From the NCBI RefSeq assembly GCF_037546185.1, contig NZ_JAWMWH010000001.1:372001-436000 (forward strand): a stretch of 64,000 nucleotides of DNA. Direction: 5' to 3'. The DNA comes from Nicoliella lavandulae (GTDB lineage Bacteria > Bacillota > Bacilli > Lactobacillales > Lactobacillaceae). A program made the translations under genes and the position numbers. The notes under the pieces are model-generated. The model did no database searches, was not told where the DNA came from, and saw only the letters and a list, made by a program, of their open reading frames with translations. Below are positions 1 through 7,700 of this stretch, one piece after another (the first letter of the stretch is position 1; each line of letters opens with the position of its first letter).

Positions 1-29
1 TTAGTTATACACAGAAAGGTTTGTGAATT

Positions 30-602
30 ATGGATATTACAATCTTTGGTAAGGGTAACATGGGAACTGCAATTGGTAAGAATTTTGAAGCAGCTGGCAA
101 TCAAGTTGCTTACTACACTTCAAAGGATCACGTTGATTCATTCGGTGACCTCGTAATTTTAGCCGTTCCATATCCAGCTTTAGCAAGCATTGCTGATGAA
201 TATGGTGACTCATTAAAGGGTAAGGTCGTTGTTGATATTACCAACCCATTAGATTTCAATACATTTGATAGTTTAGTCGTTCCAGCCGATAGCTCTGCTG
301 CTCAAGAACTACAAGCTAAATTACCAGATAGTAAGGTCTTAAAAGCATTCAATACTAACTTTGCGGCTACGTTAGAAAGTGGCAGCGTTGATGGCGTTAC
401 TAAGACAACCGTTATGGTTGCTGGTGACGATGATGATGCTAAGCAATCATTCAAATCCGCTTTAGCTGACAGCCAATTAGCAGTAATTGATGCTGGAAAG
501 TTAAAACGTGCGCGTGAATTAGAAGCCTTTGGTTTCTTACAAATGACAACCGCCGCTAGCAAGCAAATCAACTGGACCGGTGGATTTGGTGTTATTAAAT
601 AA
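30..602 (+). CDS. F420H2:NADP-oxidoreductase-like dinucleotide-binding protein
   Basis: A 190-residue protein that is essentially one Rossmann domain. The N-terminus ITIFGKGNMGTAIGKNF carries the GxGxMG dinucleotide-binding loop after strand beta 1, and LVILAVPYPALASI and VVVDITNPLDF match the second half of the fold in the NADP oxidoreductase coenzyme F420-dependent family. Lactobacilli lack F420, so the real substrate is unknown; an NADPH-linked reductase role is inference. The AGAAAGG ribosome site lies at 12-18. It is monocistronic, closed by the hairpin at 620-652. Family call is firm, function is open. Confidence 0.8.
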   Translation: MDITIFGKGNMGTAIGKNFEAAGNQVAYYTSKDHVDSFGDLVILAVPYPALASIADEYGDSLKGKVVVDITNPLDFNTFDSLVVPADSSAAQELQAKLPDSKVLKAFNTNFAATLESGSVDGVTKTTVMVAGDDDDAKQSFKSALADSQLAVIDAGKLKRARELEAFGFLQMTTAASKQINWTGGFGVIK

Positions 603-619
603 ATCAATCAATTATAAAA

Positions 620-652
620 GACTAGTTACCGTTCATGGTAGCTAGCCTTTTT
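620..652. terminator. Bidirectional intrinsic terminator
   Basis: Eleven-position stem (one mismatch, one wobble) with a six-base loop, T-tract on the + side (CCTTTTT) and TTTT on the minus side. It serves the oxidoreductase gene and the convergent small gene at 654-785. Confidence 0.75.
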
Positions 653-653
653 A

Positions 654-785
654 CTATGCTTTAAATTGATTAATCATTTGAAGTAATTGATCGACTTGTT
701 GATCAATATCCATTGCTCTTAATTCATCTGCATATTTAGGATTAGCTGCTCGCCATTTTGCTTGAAATGTTTTTAAATCATCCAT
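654..785 (-). CDS. Small charged protein, 43 aa
   Basis: An ATG at 785 is preceded by GGAGGACTT with a seven-base gap. The reading frame encodes 43 residues starting MDDLKTFQAKWRAANP and ending QLLQMINQFKA, then TAG, and it stops right at the shared terminator. Helical, amphipathic composition; no signal peptide or membrane segment. Not recognised as a named family. The strong ribosome site and the placement against a terminator are why I call it a gene. Confidence 0.6.
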   Translation of the reverse strand: MDDLKTFQAKWRAANPKYADELRAMDIDQQVDQLLQMINQFKA

Positions 786-867
786 ATTAGTAAAGTCCTC
801 CATTAAACCAATTCCATTTTTAGTATCATAATAACAAACGTTAGTTCATAATGCTTACATTAAGCAA

Positions 868-876
868 TGTTATAAT
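868..876 (+). promoter_or_regulatory. Extended -10 promoter of GNAT gene
   Basis: TG at 868-869, one base, then TATAAT 871-876, 37 bases before the ATG. No good -35 hexamer is visible, as is usual for extended -10 promoters. Confidence 0.6.
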
Positions 877-913
877 ACTAATGAATTTAAATTACCATAT
901 TAAGGAGTAAATC

Positions 914-1405
914 ATGAATATTACATTCCAACATGCTACCAGTGCCGACTTAGACGCAATCATGCCGATTGAACAGGCTGGCTTTAACGCCGATGAAGCT
1001 TCTTCACGGAATACCATGTTAGACCGGATCAACAACTTAAGCGATACATTTATTGTTGCTAAGGCAGATGGTAAAGTTGTCGGCTTTATTGTTGGTGCCG
1101 CTTATAATAAACGGTATCTAGACGACCAGCTATATGAGAAGGCAACGCCCAATGATCCAGCTGATGCTTATCAAACCGTACTCAGTATCGCAGTCGCCCC
1201 TGATCAACAAGGACACGGCATTGCTAGTCAGTTATTAACTCATATCGAAACAATCGCGAAACGTGATCACAGAAAAGCAGTAACCCTCACTTGCCTACAA
1301 CGGTTAATTCCATTTTATGAAAAAAATGGTTACGTAAACGAAGGTGAATCAGATTCCAGTCACGCTGGTGAAGTTTGGTACAACATGGTTAAACCATTAA
1401 ATTAA
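914..1405 (+). CDS. GNAT family N-acetyltransferase
   Basis: 163 residues with the GNAT order: beta strand FIVAKADGKVVGFIVGAAY, the core strand VLSIAVAPDQQGHGIASQLLTHIE containing the acetyl-CoA pyrophosphate loop (Q/R-x-x-G-x-G/A equivalent, QQGHGIA), then LTCLQRLIPFYEKNGYVNEGE, typical of the C-terminal half. Resembles AANAT-like acetyltransferases; acceptor substrate unknown. Start ATG has AAGGAG at 901-906. Monocistronic with its own promoter and terminator. Confidence 0.85.
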   Translation: MNITFQHATSADLDAIMPIEQAGFNADEASSRNTMLDRINNLSDTFIVAKADGKVVGFIVGAAYNKRYLDDQLYEKATPNDPADAYQTVLSIAVAPDQQGHGIASQLLTHIETIAKRDHRKAVTLTCLQRLIPFYEKNGYVNEGESDSSHAGEVWYNMVKPLN

Positions 1406-1447
1406 AAACAGTGTTTCAACGAATTAAACGTTGGAACACTGTTTTTG
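1405..1447 (+). terminator. Intrinsic terminator
   Basis: AACAGTGTTtCAACG paired with CGTTGgAACACTGTT around aattaa, followed by TTTTTG. Confidence 0.85.
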
Positions 1448-1467
1448 TATAATCTAATTCATCCTCG

Positions 1468-1523
1468 TTGACAAATGTAAACAGTAGGTTTATGCTGTAG
1501 TTAATCAAGTTTACATATGTAAA
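1468..1523 (+). promoter_or_regulatory. Copper-operon promoter with two CopY-type boxes
   Basis: -35 TTGACA (1468-1473), 17-bp spacer, -10-like TATGCT (1491-1496). GACAAATGTA at 1470-1479 overlaps the -35 and TACATATGTA at 1512-1521 lies just past the start point; the second matches the cop-box consensus TACANNTGTA exactly, the first with one mismatch. Placement is that of a repressor operator pair. No copY/copR gene is present in the window, so the regulator must act in trans. Confidence 0.8.
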
Positions 1524-1547
1524 CACAACTTATTAAGGAGGTGCGAA

Positions 1548-1919
1548 ATGATTAAAATAATTGTATTAATCATTGGGTTAGCCCTAATTGCATTCATTAG
1601 TTGGTGGTTCTTCGGCCACCACGTAGCGGATGCAGCAGATTCAAAGGTCGTTAATCATCATCAAAATGTCGATATCAACGTTAACGGTGGTTACTCCCCC
1701 GAAGTAGTGACACTAAAACGTGGGATTCCAGCGACTTTAAACTTCACTAGACAGGACGCATCCAGTTGTTTGGATCACGTGGTCTTCCCAGATTGGGGAA
1801 TTAACCAAGCGCTTCCCAAGAATCAAACTGAATCAATTCAAATTGATACTGATAAACCTGGTACATACCAATGGGCATGTGGCATGGATATGTTCCATGG
1901 AAAAGTAATTATTAAATAA
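1548..1919 (+). CDS. Membrane-anchored cupredoxin-like copper protein
   Basis: 123 residues: an N-terminal membrane segment (about residues 3-23), a short linker, then a cupredoxin-like beta domain, VNGGYSPEVVTLKRGIPATLNF. Candidate ligands are SSCLDH in the middle and ACGMDMFHG near the C-terminus, a Cys plus Met cluster of the kind used for Cu(I). The domain faces outward if the segment is an N-in anchor. AAGGAGGTG sits six bases before ATG. First gene of the copper operon; likely passes copper to or from the ATPase two genes on (inference). Confidence 0.75.
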   Translation: MIKIIVLIIGLALIAFISWWFFGHHVADAADSKVVNHHQNVDINVNGGYSPEVVTLKRGIPATLNFTRQDASSCLDHVVFPDWGINQALPKNQTESIQIDTDKPGTYQWACGMDMFHGKVIIK

Positions 1920-1934
1920 ATGGAGGAATTCAAT

Positions 1935-2207
1935 ATGCAAAATGATAAACAAGTTGTAACTGTAACTGTCAATGGTGGGTATCAACCAAACGTGGTCACC
2001 TTTAAGCAAGGCCAACCCGCTGCCATCAAATTTATTCGGACTAGTGACCAGGGTTGCCTAGGCACGGTTCAATCTAATGATTTTAACTTTAAACGCGCCT
2101 TACCATTAAACGAAGCCGAAACAATGCCTGTTGATACCAGCAAAGCCGGTGAATATGGCTTTAGTTGTGGAATGGACATGGTGAAAGGAAGGATTGTGAT
2201 TCAATAA
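1935..2207 (+). CDS. Soluble cupredoxin-domain protein
   Basis: 90 residues, paralogous to the preceding protein (VTVNGGYQPNVVTFKQGQPAAIKF; C-terminal FSCGMDMVKGRIVIQ) but with no membrane segment, so probably cytoplasmic. An in-frame ATG at 1920 exists, but GGAGG at 1922-1926 lies inside it and is eight bases before the ATG at 1935, so 1935 is chosen. Conserved Cys in QGCLGT and CGMDM are candidate Cu ligands. Because the neighbouring ATPase lacks N-terminal metal-binding domains and no CopZ is present here, this protein may fill the chaperone role (inference). Confidence 0.75.
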   Translation: MQNDKQVVTVTVNGGYQPNVVTFKQGQPAAIKFIRTSDQGCLGTVQSNDFNFKRALPLNEAETMPVDTSKAGEYGFSCGMDMVKGRIVIQ

Positions 2208-4123
2208 TGACGATTACGAAGCGTTTTTGGATTTCGTTAGTCCTATCATTGCCCATGCTAGTTCAAATGGTGATGATGCCATTAACGGGGTGGATGCTAC
2301 CAAGTGGAGACTGGCTTTCGTTGATCTTAACCACCATCATCATGGCCATCTCGGCACGACCATTCTTGCAGAGTGCCTATGCTTCATTTAAAAAGCACCA
2401 CTCTAACATGGACACGCTGGTGGCGGTCGGGACTGCTACTGCTTATTTCTTTAGTATCTACGCCATGTTCACTAAGCAAGCCGTGTTCTTTGAAACGGCG
2501 GCATTCGTGACCACGTTCATCCTATTGGGACAAGTCTTAGAAACTAATATGCGGCAAAATGCTTCCAACGCAATTGAGAAGCTATTAGATTTACAGGCCA
2601 CCACTGCCGAAGTCTTACGCAATGGTCAATTCGTTGAGCTGCCAATTAACGAAGTTCAAGTCGGTGACTTACTGCGCGTTAAACCTGGTCAAAAAATTGC
2701 CGTGGACGGTGTGATCACCGATGGTGGGTCTTCCATTGACGAATCAATGGTGACCGGAGAAAGCATGCCCGTAACTAAAAAGGCGGGAGATGCCGTAATT
2801 GGGGCAACGATTAACCAAAACGGAACGTTAACCTACCGGGCTGAAAAGATTGGCAGCGATACTATGTTATCTAGAATCGTAGACCTAGTTAAAAAAGCTC
2901 AAAATAGCCATGCGCCCATTCAAAATTTAACCGACCGGGTTTCAGATATTTTTGTGCCAATCGTTATGATCGTATCCATTGCTACCTTTCTAGTGTGGTA
3001 CGTTTTCTTGGGGGCTTCAATCGAGCAATCATTAATTTTTGCGGTAGCCGTCATGGTGATTGCATGTCCATGTGCATTAGGACTGGCTACCCCTACAGCC
3101 TTAATGGTCGGAACTGGCCGGGGCGCTAAGATGGGGATTTTAATTAAAAATGGTGAGGTCTTAGAAAAGGTAAACGAAGTTAAAACGGTGATGTTTGATA
3201 AAACCGGGACCATTACCGTGGGCCAACCCAAGGTTACCGATGTGGTTGGTAATCGTGACGAAGTCATTCGCTTAGCAGCATCACTTGAAGCGGCTTCAGA
3301 ACATCCCCTCGCCATCGCAATCAATCAACTGGCTAAACAGGATCAACTAGCTTTAGCACCCGTCCAGGATTTTAAGGCCATTGAAGGCCAAGGCATCACC
3401 GGCGTGGTGGCTAAAAAACACATTGCAGTTGGTAATCAACGGATGTTTAACGAACATCAGGTTCCAAATGAACTAACGGCTCAAGCAACCCGCCTGCAAA
3501 ACGAAGCTAAAACCGTTGTATATGTCGGCGTTGAACAACAGGTCATGGGCTTAATCGCCATCCAAGATGCGCCGAAGCCTACTTCCAAGGCAGCCATTGC
3601 AGCTCTTAAGCAGCGCGGGTTAAAAACCGTTATGCTCACTGGTGATAACCAACGAGTGGCCGATGCGATTGCTAGTCAGGTCGGTATCGACGATGTAATC
3701 GCCGAAGTCCTGCCTAGTGAAAAGGCCACCTACGTTAAGCAACTCCAAGCCAATGGCATGGTAGCATTTGTAGGAGACGGCATTAACGATGCGCCCGCAT
3801 TGACCACCGCTGACGTGGGGATTGCTATGGGTGCCGGAACTGACATTGCAATTGAATCCGGTGGCATCGTCTTGATGCGCAATGACTTGCGGGATGTTGA
3901 TCGAGCATTAAGTCTCAGTCGTAAGACGTTCAACCGCATTAAGTTGAATTTATTCTGGGCGTTTATCTATAACGTCATTGGCATTCCAATTGCAGCTGGT
4001 GTCTTTTATGGATTAGGCATCATCCTTAGTCCGGAAATTGCCGGAGCAGCAATGGCATTAAGTTCCATTTCAGTTGTTGCTAGCTCACTGTTGTTAAACA
4101 AAAGTAAATTAACGAATGCATAG
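2207..4123 (+). CDS. copA: Cu+-exporting P1B-type ATPase
   Basis: 638 residues from ATG 2207, which overlaps the preceding stop by one base (TAATG); a longer in-frame start at 2165 lies inside the upstream gene and is rejected. Eight membrane segments are expected, with the actuator TGES (about 183-186), metal site CPC (about 287-289), phosphorylation site DKTGT (Asp about 331) and hinge GDGIND (about 520). CPC plus the later YN and MxxSS elements fit Cu+ (P1B-1) pumps. The protein begins directly at the membrane domain: the usual one or two N-terminal CxxC domains are absent. Removes copper from the cytoplasm; induced through the cop boxes at 1468-1523. Confidence 0.9.
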   Translation: MTITKRFWISLVLSLPMLVQMVMMPLTGWMLPSGDWLSLILTTIIMAISARPFLQSAYASFKKHHSNMDTLVAVGTATAYFFSIYAMFTKQAVFFETAAFVTTFILLGQVLETNMRQNASNAIEKLLDLQATTAEVLRNGQFVELPINEVQVGDLLRVKPGQKIAVDGVITDGGSSIDESMVTGESMPVTKKAGDAVIGATINQNGTLTYRAEKIGSDTMLSRIVDLVKKAQNSHAPIQNLTDRVSDIFVPIVMIVSIATFLVWYVFLGASIEQSLIFAVAVMVIACPCALGLATPTALMVGTGRGAKMGILIKNGEVLEKVNEVKTVMFDKTGTITVGQPKVTDVVGNRDEVIRLAASLEAASEHPLAIAINQLAKQDQLALAPVQDFKAIEGQGITGVVAKKHIAVGNQRMFNEHQVPNELTAQATRLQNEAKTVVYVGVEQQVMGLIAIQDAPKPTSKAAIAALKQRGLKTVMLTGDNQRVADAIASQVGIDDVIAEVLPSEKATYVKQLQANGMVAFVGDGINDAPALTTADVGIAMGAGTDIAIESGGIVLMRNDLRDVDRALSLSRKTFNRIKLNLFWAFIYNVIGIPIAAGVFYGLGIILSPEIAGAAMALSSISVVASSLLLNKSKLTNA

Positions 4124-4130
4124 CCAAATT

Positions 4131-4167
4131 AAAAAGCATCCCTAAGGTTAACCTTAGGGATGCTTTT
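4131..4167 (+). terminator. Intrinsic terminator of copper operon
   Basis: AAAAGCATCCCTAAGG and its exact complement around TTAA, followed by TTTT. Confidence 0.9.
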
Positions 4168-4177
4168 GTGTTAATTA

Positions 4178-4384
4178 TTATTGAATATTAAAGAAATGTA
4201 CGATCAAAGCTGCCACAACGGCAACAATAACAATAATAACTAACAGGATGAGCGTGATTTTACGTTGCTTTGGCGACTCCTTACTAATGTCATCAGTGGT
4301 CTTGTCATTAATATTTTCTGGCTTCTTCTTGACCAGTTTATTATTAATATTAACAATGTCTTTTCTTTTGGAGATGTTAATCAA
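4178..4384 (-). CDS. Small tail-anchored membrane protein
   Basis: 68 residues: a lysine- and aspartate-rich N-terminal half followed by one C-terminal membrane segment (ITLILLVIIVIVAVVAALIV) and a short HFFNIQ end. Start is uncertain: TTG at 4384 directly abuts AAAGAGGG without a spacer, no ATG exists in the frame, and a stop codon lies three codons upstream, so a rarer codon a few triplets in may be used. No family recognised. Confidence 0.5.
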   Translation of the reverse strand: MINISKRKDIVNINNKLVKKKPENINDKTTDDISKESPKQRKITLILLVIIVIVAVVAALIVHFFNIQ

Positions 4385-4467
4385 CCCTCTTTAATGATTA
4401 ATATTAGTTATCGTCGTGATTATAAATTAATTCAAGACCAATTTCAAATTGAAATCCATTCTACAAA

Positions 4468-5343
4468 TTAATCCGTCTTCATATCACGATATAGTTTAAC
4501 TAGTCCTTGGGTGCCGTCATTACCAAGCCCCATTTGGTCAACCATTTTTTCATAGAGTTCCTTAGCCTTTTCAGTTGCTGGTAATGGAATCGCCATCTTT
4601 TCTGATTCTTGTAATGCAATTCGTAAATCCTTTAGGAAGTGCTTAGCTGCAAACCCCGGCTTAAAGTCACCTGCTAAAATACGGGGGCCATAGTTATCAA
4701 GGCTCCAGTTGTCACCACTACCTTGCGAAACGGTTTTAACCAATGCTGATAAGTCCAATCCAGCTGCCTTCCCATATGCAAGCATCTCGGAAAGTCCCGT
4801 CATGGTCCCAGCAATCATAATTTGGTTCGCCATTTTAGTGTGTTGACCCTTGCCATGTCCACCAAACAAGTTCACGTTCGAACCCATTGCACTTAGGATT
4901 GGCTTCATTTGATCAAAGACGGCTTGTTCACCACCAACCATAATGGTAAGCGTTCCATTTTTAGCACCAACATCACCACCAGATACCGGAGCATCCAAGG
5001 TATTGATGCCCTTTGCATCAGCCGTTTGCGCAATTTTAGCCTCTAGACTAGGCTTACTGGTGGTCATTTCAATTAACGTTTGCCCAGCTTTAGCAGACTT
5101 AAATAATCCGTTATCGCCATAATAAGTTTCTTCAACGTCTTGTGGAAAGCCAACGATGGTTATCACCACGTCGACTACTTGGGCTAAGTCCCGTGGTGAA
5201 TCTGCCCACTTAGCACCTGCGTCGATTACCGTTGCTGCATGTGCTTTGGTCCGGTTGTAAACCGTAACATCGTAGTTATTTTTAATTAAGTTAAGAATCA
5301 TGCCCGTTCCCATAACGCCAGTTCCAATAAATCCAATTTTCAT
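4468..5343 (-). CDS. 3-hydroxyisobutyrate dehydrogenase-family oxidoreductase
   Basis: 291 residues, the usual length for beta-hydroxyacid dehydrogenases. IGFIGTGVMGTGMILNL is the NAD(P) loop, DAPVSGGDVGAKNGTLTIMVGG is the substrate-binding signature, and KMANQIMIAG carries the catalytic lysine. Could be a 3-hydroxyisobutyrate, glyoxylate/succinic semialdehyde or related reductase; the sequence does not decide. GAGGG precedes the ATG. Own transcription unit. Confidence 0.85.
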   Translation of the reverse strand: MKIGFIGTGVMGTGMILNLIKNNYDVTVYNRTKAHAATVIDAGAKWADSPRDLAQVVDVVITIVGFPQDVEETYYGDNGLFKSAKAGQTLIEMTTSKPSLEAKIAQTADAKGINTLDAPVSGGDVGAKNGTLTIMVGGEQAVFDQMKPILSAMGSNVNLFGGHGKGQHTKMANQIMIAGTMTGLSEMLAYGKAAGLDLSALVKTVSQGSGDNWSLDNYGPRILAGDFKPGFAAKHFLKDLRIALQESEKMAIPLPATEKAKELYEKMVDQMGLGNDGTQGLVKLYRDMKTD

Positions 5344-5424
5344 CAGTATCCCTCACTTATCATTAGTATTTATCTATATTATATGCAGGAATTAAAATGT
5401 AGTTCAATCAAACAGCTTAGCGCA

Positions 5425-5466
5425 ATAAAAAAGATGAACCGGTATTTGGGAACCGGTTCATCTTTG
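5425..5466 (-). terminator. Intrinsic terminator of metNIQ-luxS unit
   Basis: Thirteen-base arms (5431-5443 and 5452-5464) with perfect pairing; the T-tract on the minus strand corresponds to 5427-5430. It follows the small membrane protein gene at 5468-5599. Confidence 0.85.
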
Positions 5467-5467
5467 C

Positions 5468-5599
5468 TTATTTATCATTTTTACATTTTTTATTTGTTGG
5501 CTTCTTACTTCTAAATACAAATCTAACTAGCGCTAGATATGCCACCCAGAAGCCAACGATTAAAATTGCGCGAAAAATGTAATTGTCGAATAGTGCCAT
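5468..5599 (-). CDS. Small single-span membrane protein, 43 aa
   Basis: Encodes 43 residues, MALFDNYIFRAILIVGFWVA and onward: a membrane segment (about residues 10-29) then a basic tail ending KKPTNKKCKNDK. TAGGAGTG lies about nine bases before ATG. It begins 26 bases after luxS ends and stops one base before the terminator arm, so it is the last gene of the metN-metI-metQ-luxS operon. Family unknown; orientation by the positive-inside rule is N-out, C-in. Confidence 0.65.
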   Translation of the reverse strand: MALFDNYIFRAILIVGFWVAYLALVRFVFRSKKPTNKKCKNDK

Positions 5600-5625
5600 A
5601 TCTAATCACTCCTAAGTTAAATTAA

Positions 5626-6099
5626 TTAAATCGTTTTCCGTACGTATGGGTCAGTACTGATCTTTTGATCTAAGATGGTGTTAGCCCATGCCTTAGCTGA
5701 GAACAATGAATGATCACGCCAGTTACCACATGTTTCCTTAGTGGTTCCTTGGACATCCTTCCATTCCACGTTGTTAGCAATTTCTTCCAATGAACTCTTA
5801 AGGGCCTTGGCCACTTCTTCAGTGGAATGAGAACCCCATGTGATTAAATGAAAACCAGTCCGACAACCGAATGGTGAACAATCAATTACACCTGATAATC
5901 GATCCCGAAGTAACCCTGCTAATAAATGTTCAATCGTGTGTAATCCAGCCGTTGGAATTGCTTCTTCATTTGGTTGAACCAATCTTAAATCAAAGTTTGA
6001 AATGGTATCACCATGTTCCCCATGTTCTTCAGTAATTAAACGAACGTATGGTGCCTTTACCTTTGTGTGATCGAGAGTGAAACTTTCTACTTTAGCCAT
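5626..6099 (-). CDS. luxS: S-ribosylhomocysteine lyase
   Basis: 157 residues, normal length. HTIEHLLAGLLRDR holds the HxxEH zinc motif, DCSPFGCRTGFHLI the active-site cysteine region, and KETCGNWRDHS the third zinc ligand. Cleaves S-ribosylhomocysteine to homocysteine and the AI-2 precursor DPD. Start ATG follows AGGAAGG. It lies 49 bases after metQ with no terminator between, so it likely responds to the Met T-box, linking methionine uptake and homocysteine recycling. Confidence 0.97.
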   Translation of the reverse strand: MAKVESFTLDHTKVKAPYVRLITEEHGEHGDTISNFDLRLVQPNEEAIPTAGLHTIEHLLAGLLRDRLSGVIDCSPFGCRTGFHLITWGSHSTEEVAKALKSSLEEIANNVEWKDVQGTTKETCGNWRDHSLFSAKAWANTILDQKISTDPYVRKTI

Positions 6100-6148
6100 A
6101 AATAATCAACCTTCCTGTGTTTTAAAATTTAAATGTTTGTTATTGTAA

Positions 6149-7009
6149 TTAATAATTAAATGCTGGAACATCAACGCCTTGATACTCTTTCTTGATCAAG
6201 TCGTAAACTGCTTTAGAATTGTATGCCTTAACCACCTTCTTAAATGTAGGATTATTCTTTTCAGACTCACGGGTTACTAAAATGTTAATCCAAGGCTTGT
6301 TATATGGATCCTTCAGGTTTGGTGCAATTTGATAAATTGCATCCTTTTCTGGATTCATATGGTTAGCTTGTACAAAGTTAGCATTAGTAATTCCTGCTGC
6401 AAAGTTTGGTAATAGTTTCAAAATTGCTGCTGGATCAACTTCGATGATCTTCAAGTGCTTAGGATTGCTGGTAATATCCGTTAGTGTTGGTGAATAGCCC
6501 TTAGCTGGATTGGTCTTAATTAACCCCGCTTTTTCAAGAACTTTTAATGCGCGTCCAGCGTTGGTAGGATTATTTGGAATCGCAATCTTATCGCCATCCT
6601 TCAAGTCCTTCACACTCTTAATCTTCTTTGAGTAGATGTTTAATGGTTGGATGTAGGTTTGCCCAATTACCGCAAATTTATAGTGCTTTTGTTGTTCTTC
6701 TTGTTTTAAGAACGCGTAGTGTTGGAATGAGTTAATATCAATTTGGCCATTAGCCGTTGCTTGGTTCAATGCTTCACCATCACTGAAGACCTTGACCTTA
6801 GCGTTAATGTTTTCCTTAGCTAATTGCTTATTGATTTCCTTCCAGATTGGATCATCGGTTGCGCCAACGACCCCAACGTTAACGGTCTTAACGCTGCCGC
6901 TAGTAGCGGTTGATTTTTGATGCCCCGATAGGATAATGCCACCTAAGACAATGATTAACACCCCAACGATGCCCAGTGAGGTTAACTGTAAACGTTTCTT
7001 TTTATTCAT
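6149..7009 (-). CDS. metQ: Methionine ABC transporter substrate-binding protein
   Basis: 286 residues of the NlpA/MetQ family: VNVGVVGATDDPIWKEI at the mature N-terminus, DINSFQHYAFLKQEE (the conserved N-x-FQH segment), IAIPNNPTNAGRALKVLEKAGLI and the C-terminal lobe. The N-terminus has a basic start and a hydrophobic stretch (about 11-29) ending GGIILSGHQ, but no cysteine follows, so the usual lipobox is missing and the protein is probably held by its uncleaved signal anchor. Second gene from the end in metN-I-Q-luxS. Confidence 0.93.
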   Translation of the reverse strand: MNKKKRLQLTSLGIVGVLIIVLGGIILSGHQKSTATSGSVKTVNVGVVGATDDPIWKEINKQLAKENINAKVKVFSDGEALNQATANGQIDINSFQHYAFLKQEEQQKHYKFAVIGQTYIQPLNIYSKKIKSVKDLKDGDKIAIPNNPTNAGRALKVLEKAGLIKTNPAKGYSPTLTDITSNPKHLKIIEVDPAAILKLLPNFAAGITNANFVQANHMNPEKDAIYQIAPNLKDPYNKPWINILVTRESEKNNPTFKKVVKAYNSKAVYDLIKKEYQGVDVPAFNY

Positions 7010-7022
7010 TTTATTCCATCCC

Positions 7023-7700
7023 CTAATGACTTAATATTTCCGAAATTAACGTTCCTAAAATTTGAACGATCGTAACAATGATTAACAATACAATGATGCA
7101 GGCAAGCGTAACGTCAAATTGGTTTTGTTGATACCCATATTGAATGGCGAAGTTTCCTAATCCTCCACCACCGACAACGCCGACAATGGCGGTCAAGCCG
7201 ACCAAACTGACAATCGTGGTTGTCGTCATTCTAGTTAAACCGGCAACACTTTCATGTAAATAAATAGCACGAATAATTTGTAGATTAGTTAGGCCGATTG
7301 CTTCACCAGTTTCAATCAAGCCATCGTCAGTATCATTTAGTGCTGATTCAACTTGACGGGCAAAGAATGGAGTAATCCCAATGACTAATGGGAAGATGGT
7401 TCCTTTAACTCCAATTGCAGTTCCTGAAATGGCAGTGGTCAGTGGAATCAACGCAACGATTAAAATAATGAATGGAATCGACCGGAATAGGTTAATTAAC
7501 TTATCAACGATGTTCCAAACAACTCGGTTCGGTGCAATTCCATCTGGTTGCGTTACCACCAATAGAATGCCTAAGAATAAACTAATTACAAATGCGATAA
7601 TCCCTGAAATTACCACCATCTCTAAAGTTTCAATAATGGACTGGGTAAACGCGGTCCAATTACTAGCTACATTTGGAAAATACTTACTTAGCATTTTCAA
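7023..7700 (-). CDS. metI: Methionine ABC transporter permease
   Basis: 225 residues with five predicted membrane spans. The coupling motif region ETGEAIGLTNLQIIRAIYLHESVAGL matches the EAA loop of MetI permeases, and GVVGGGGLGNFAIQYGYQ is the typical C-terminal segment. Overlaps metN by 17 bases and is 13 bases from metQ, hence translationally coupled. Forms the membrane channel with MetN. Confidence 0.95.
   Translation of the reverse strand: MKMLSKYFPNVASNWTAFTQSIIETLEMVVISGIIAFVISLFLGILLVVTQPDGIAPNRVVWNIVDKLINLFRSIPFIILIVALIPLTTAISGTAIGVKGTIFPLVIGITPFFARQVESALNDTDDGLIETGEAIGLTNLQIIRAIYLHESVAGLTRMTTTTIVSLVGLTAIVGVVGGGGLGNFAIQYGYQQNQFDVTLACIIVLLIIVTIVQILGTLISEILSH

Noticed and set aside
4265..4471. 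Plus-strand 68-codon ORF
   Set aside because: Antisense to the small tail-anchored protein, no ribosome site, no family.
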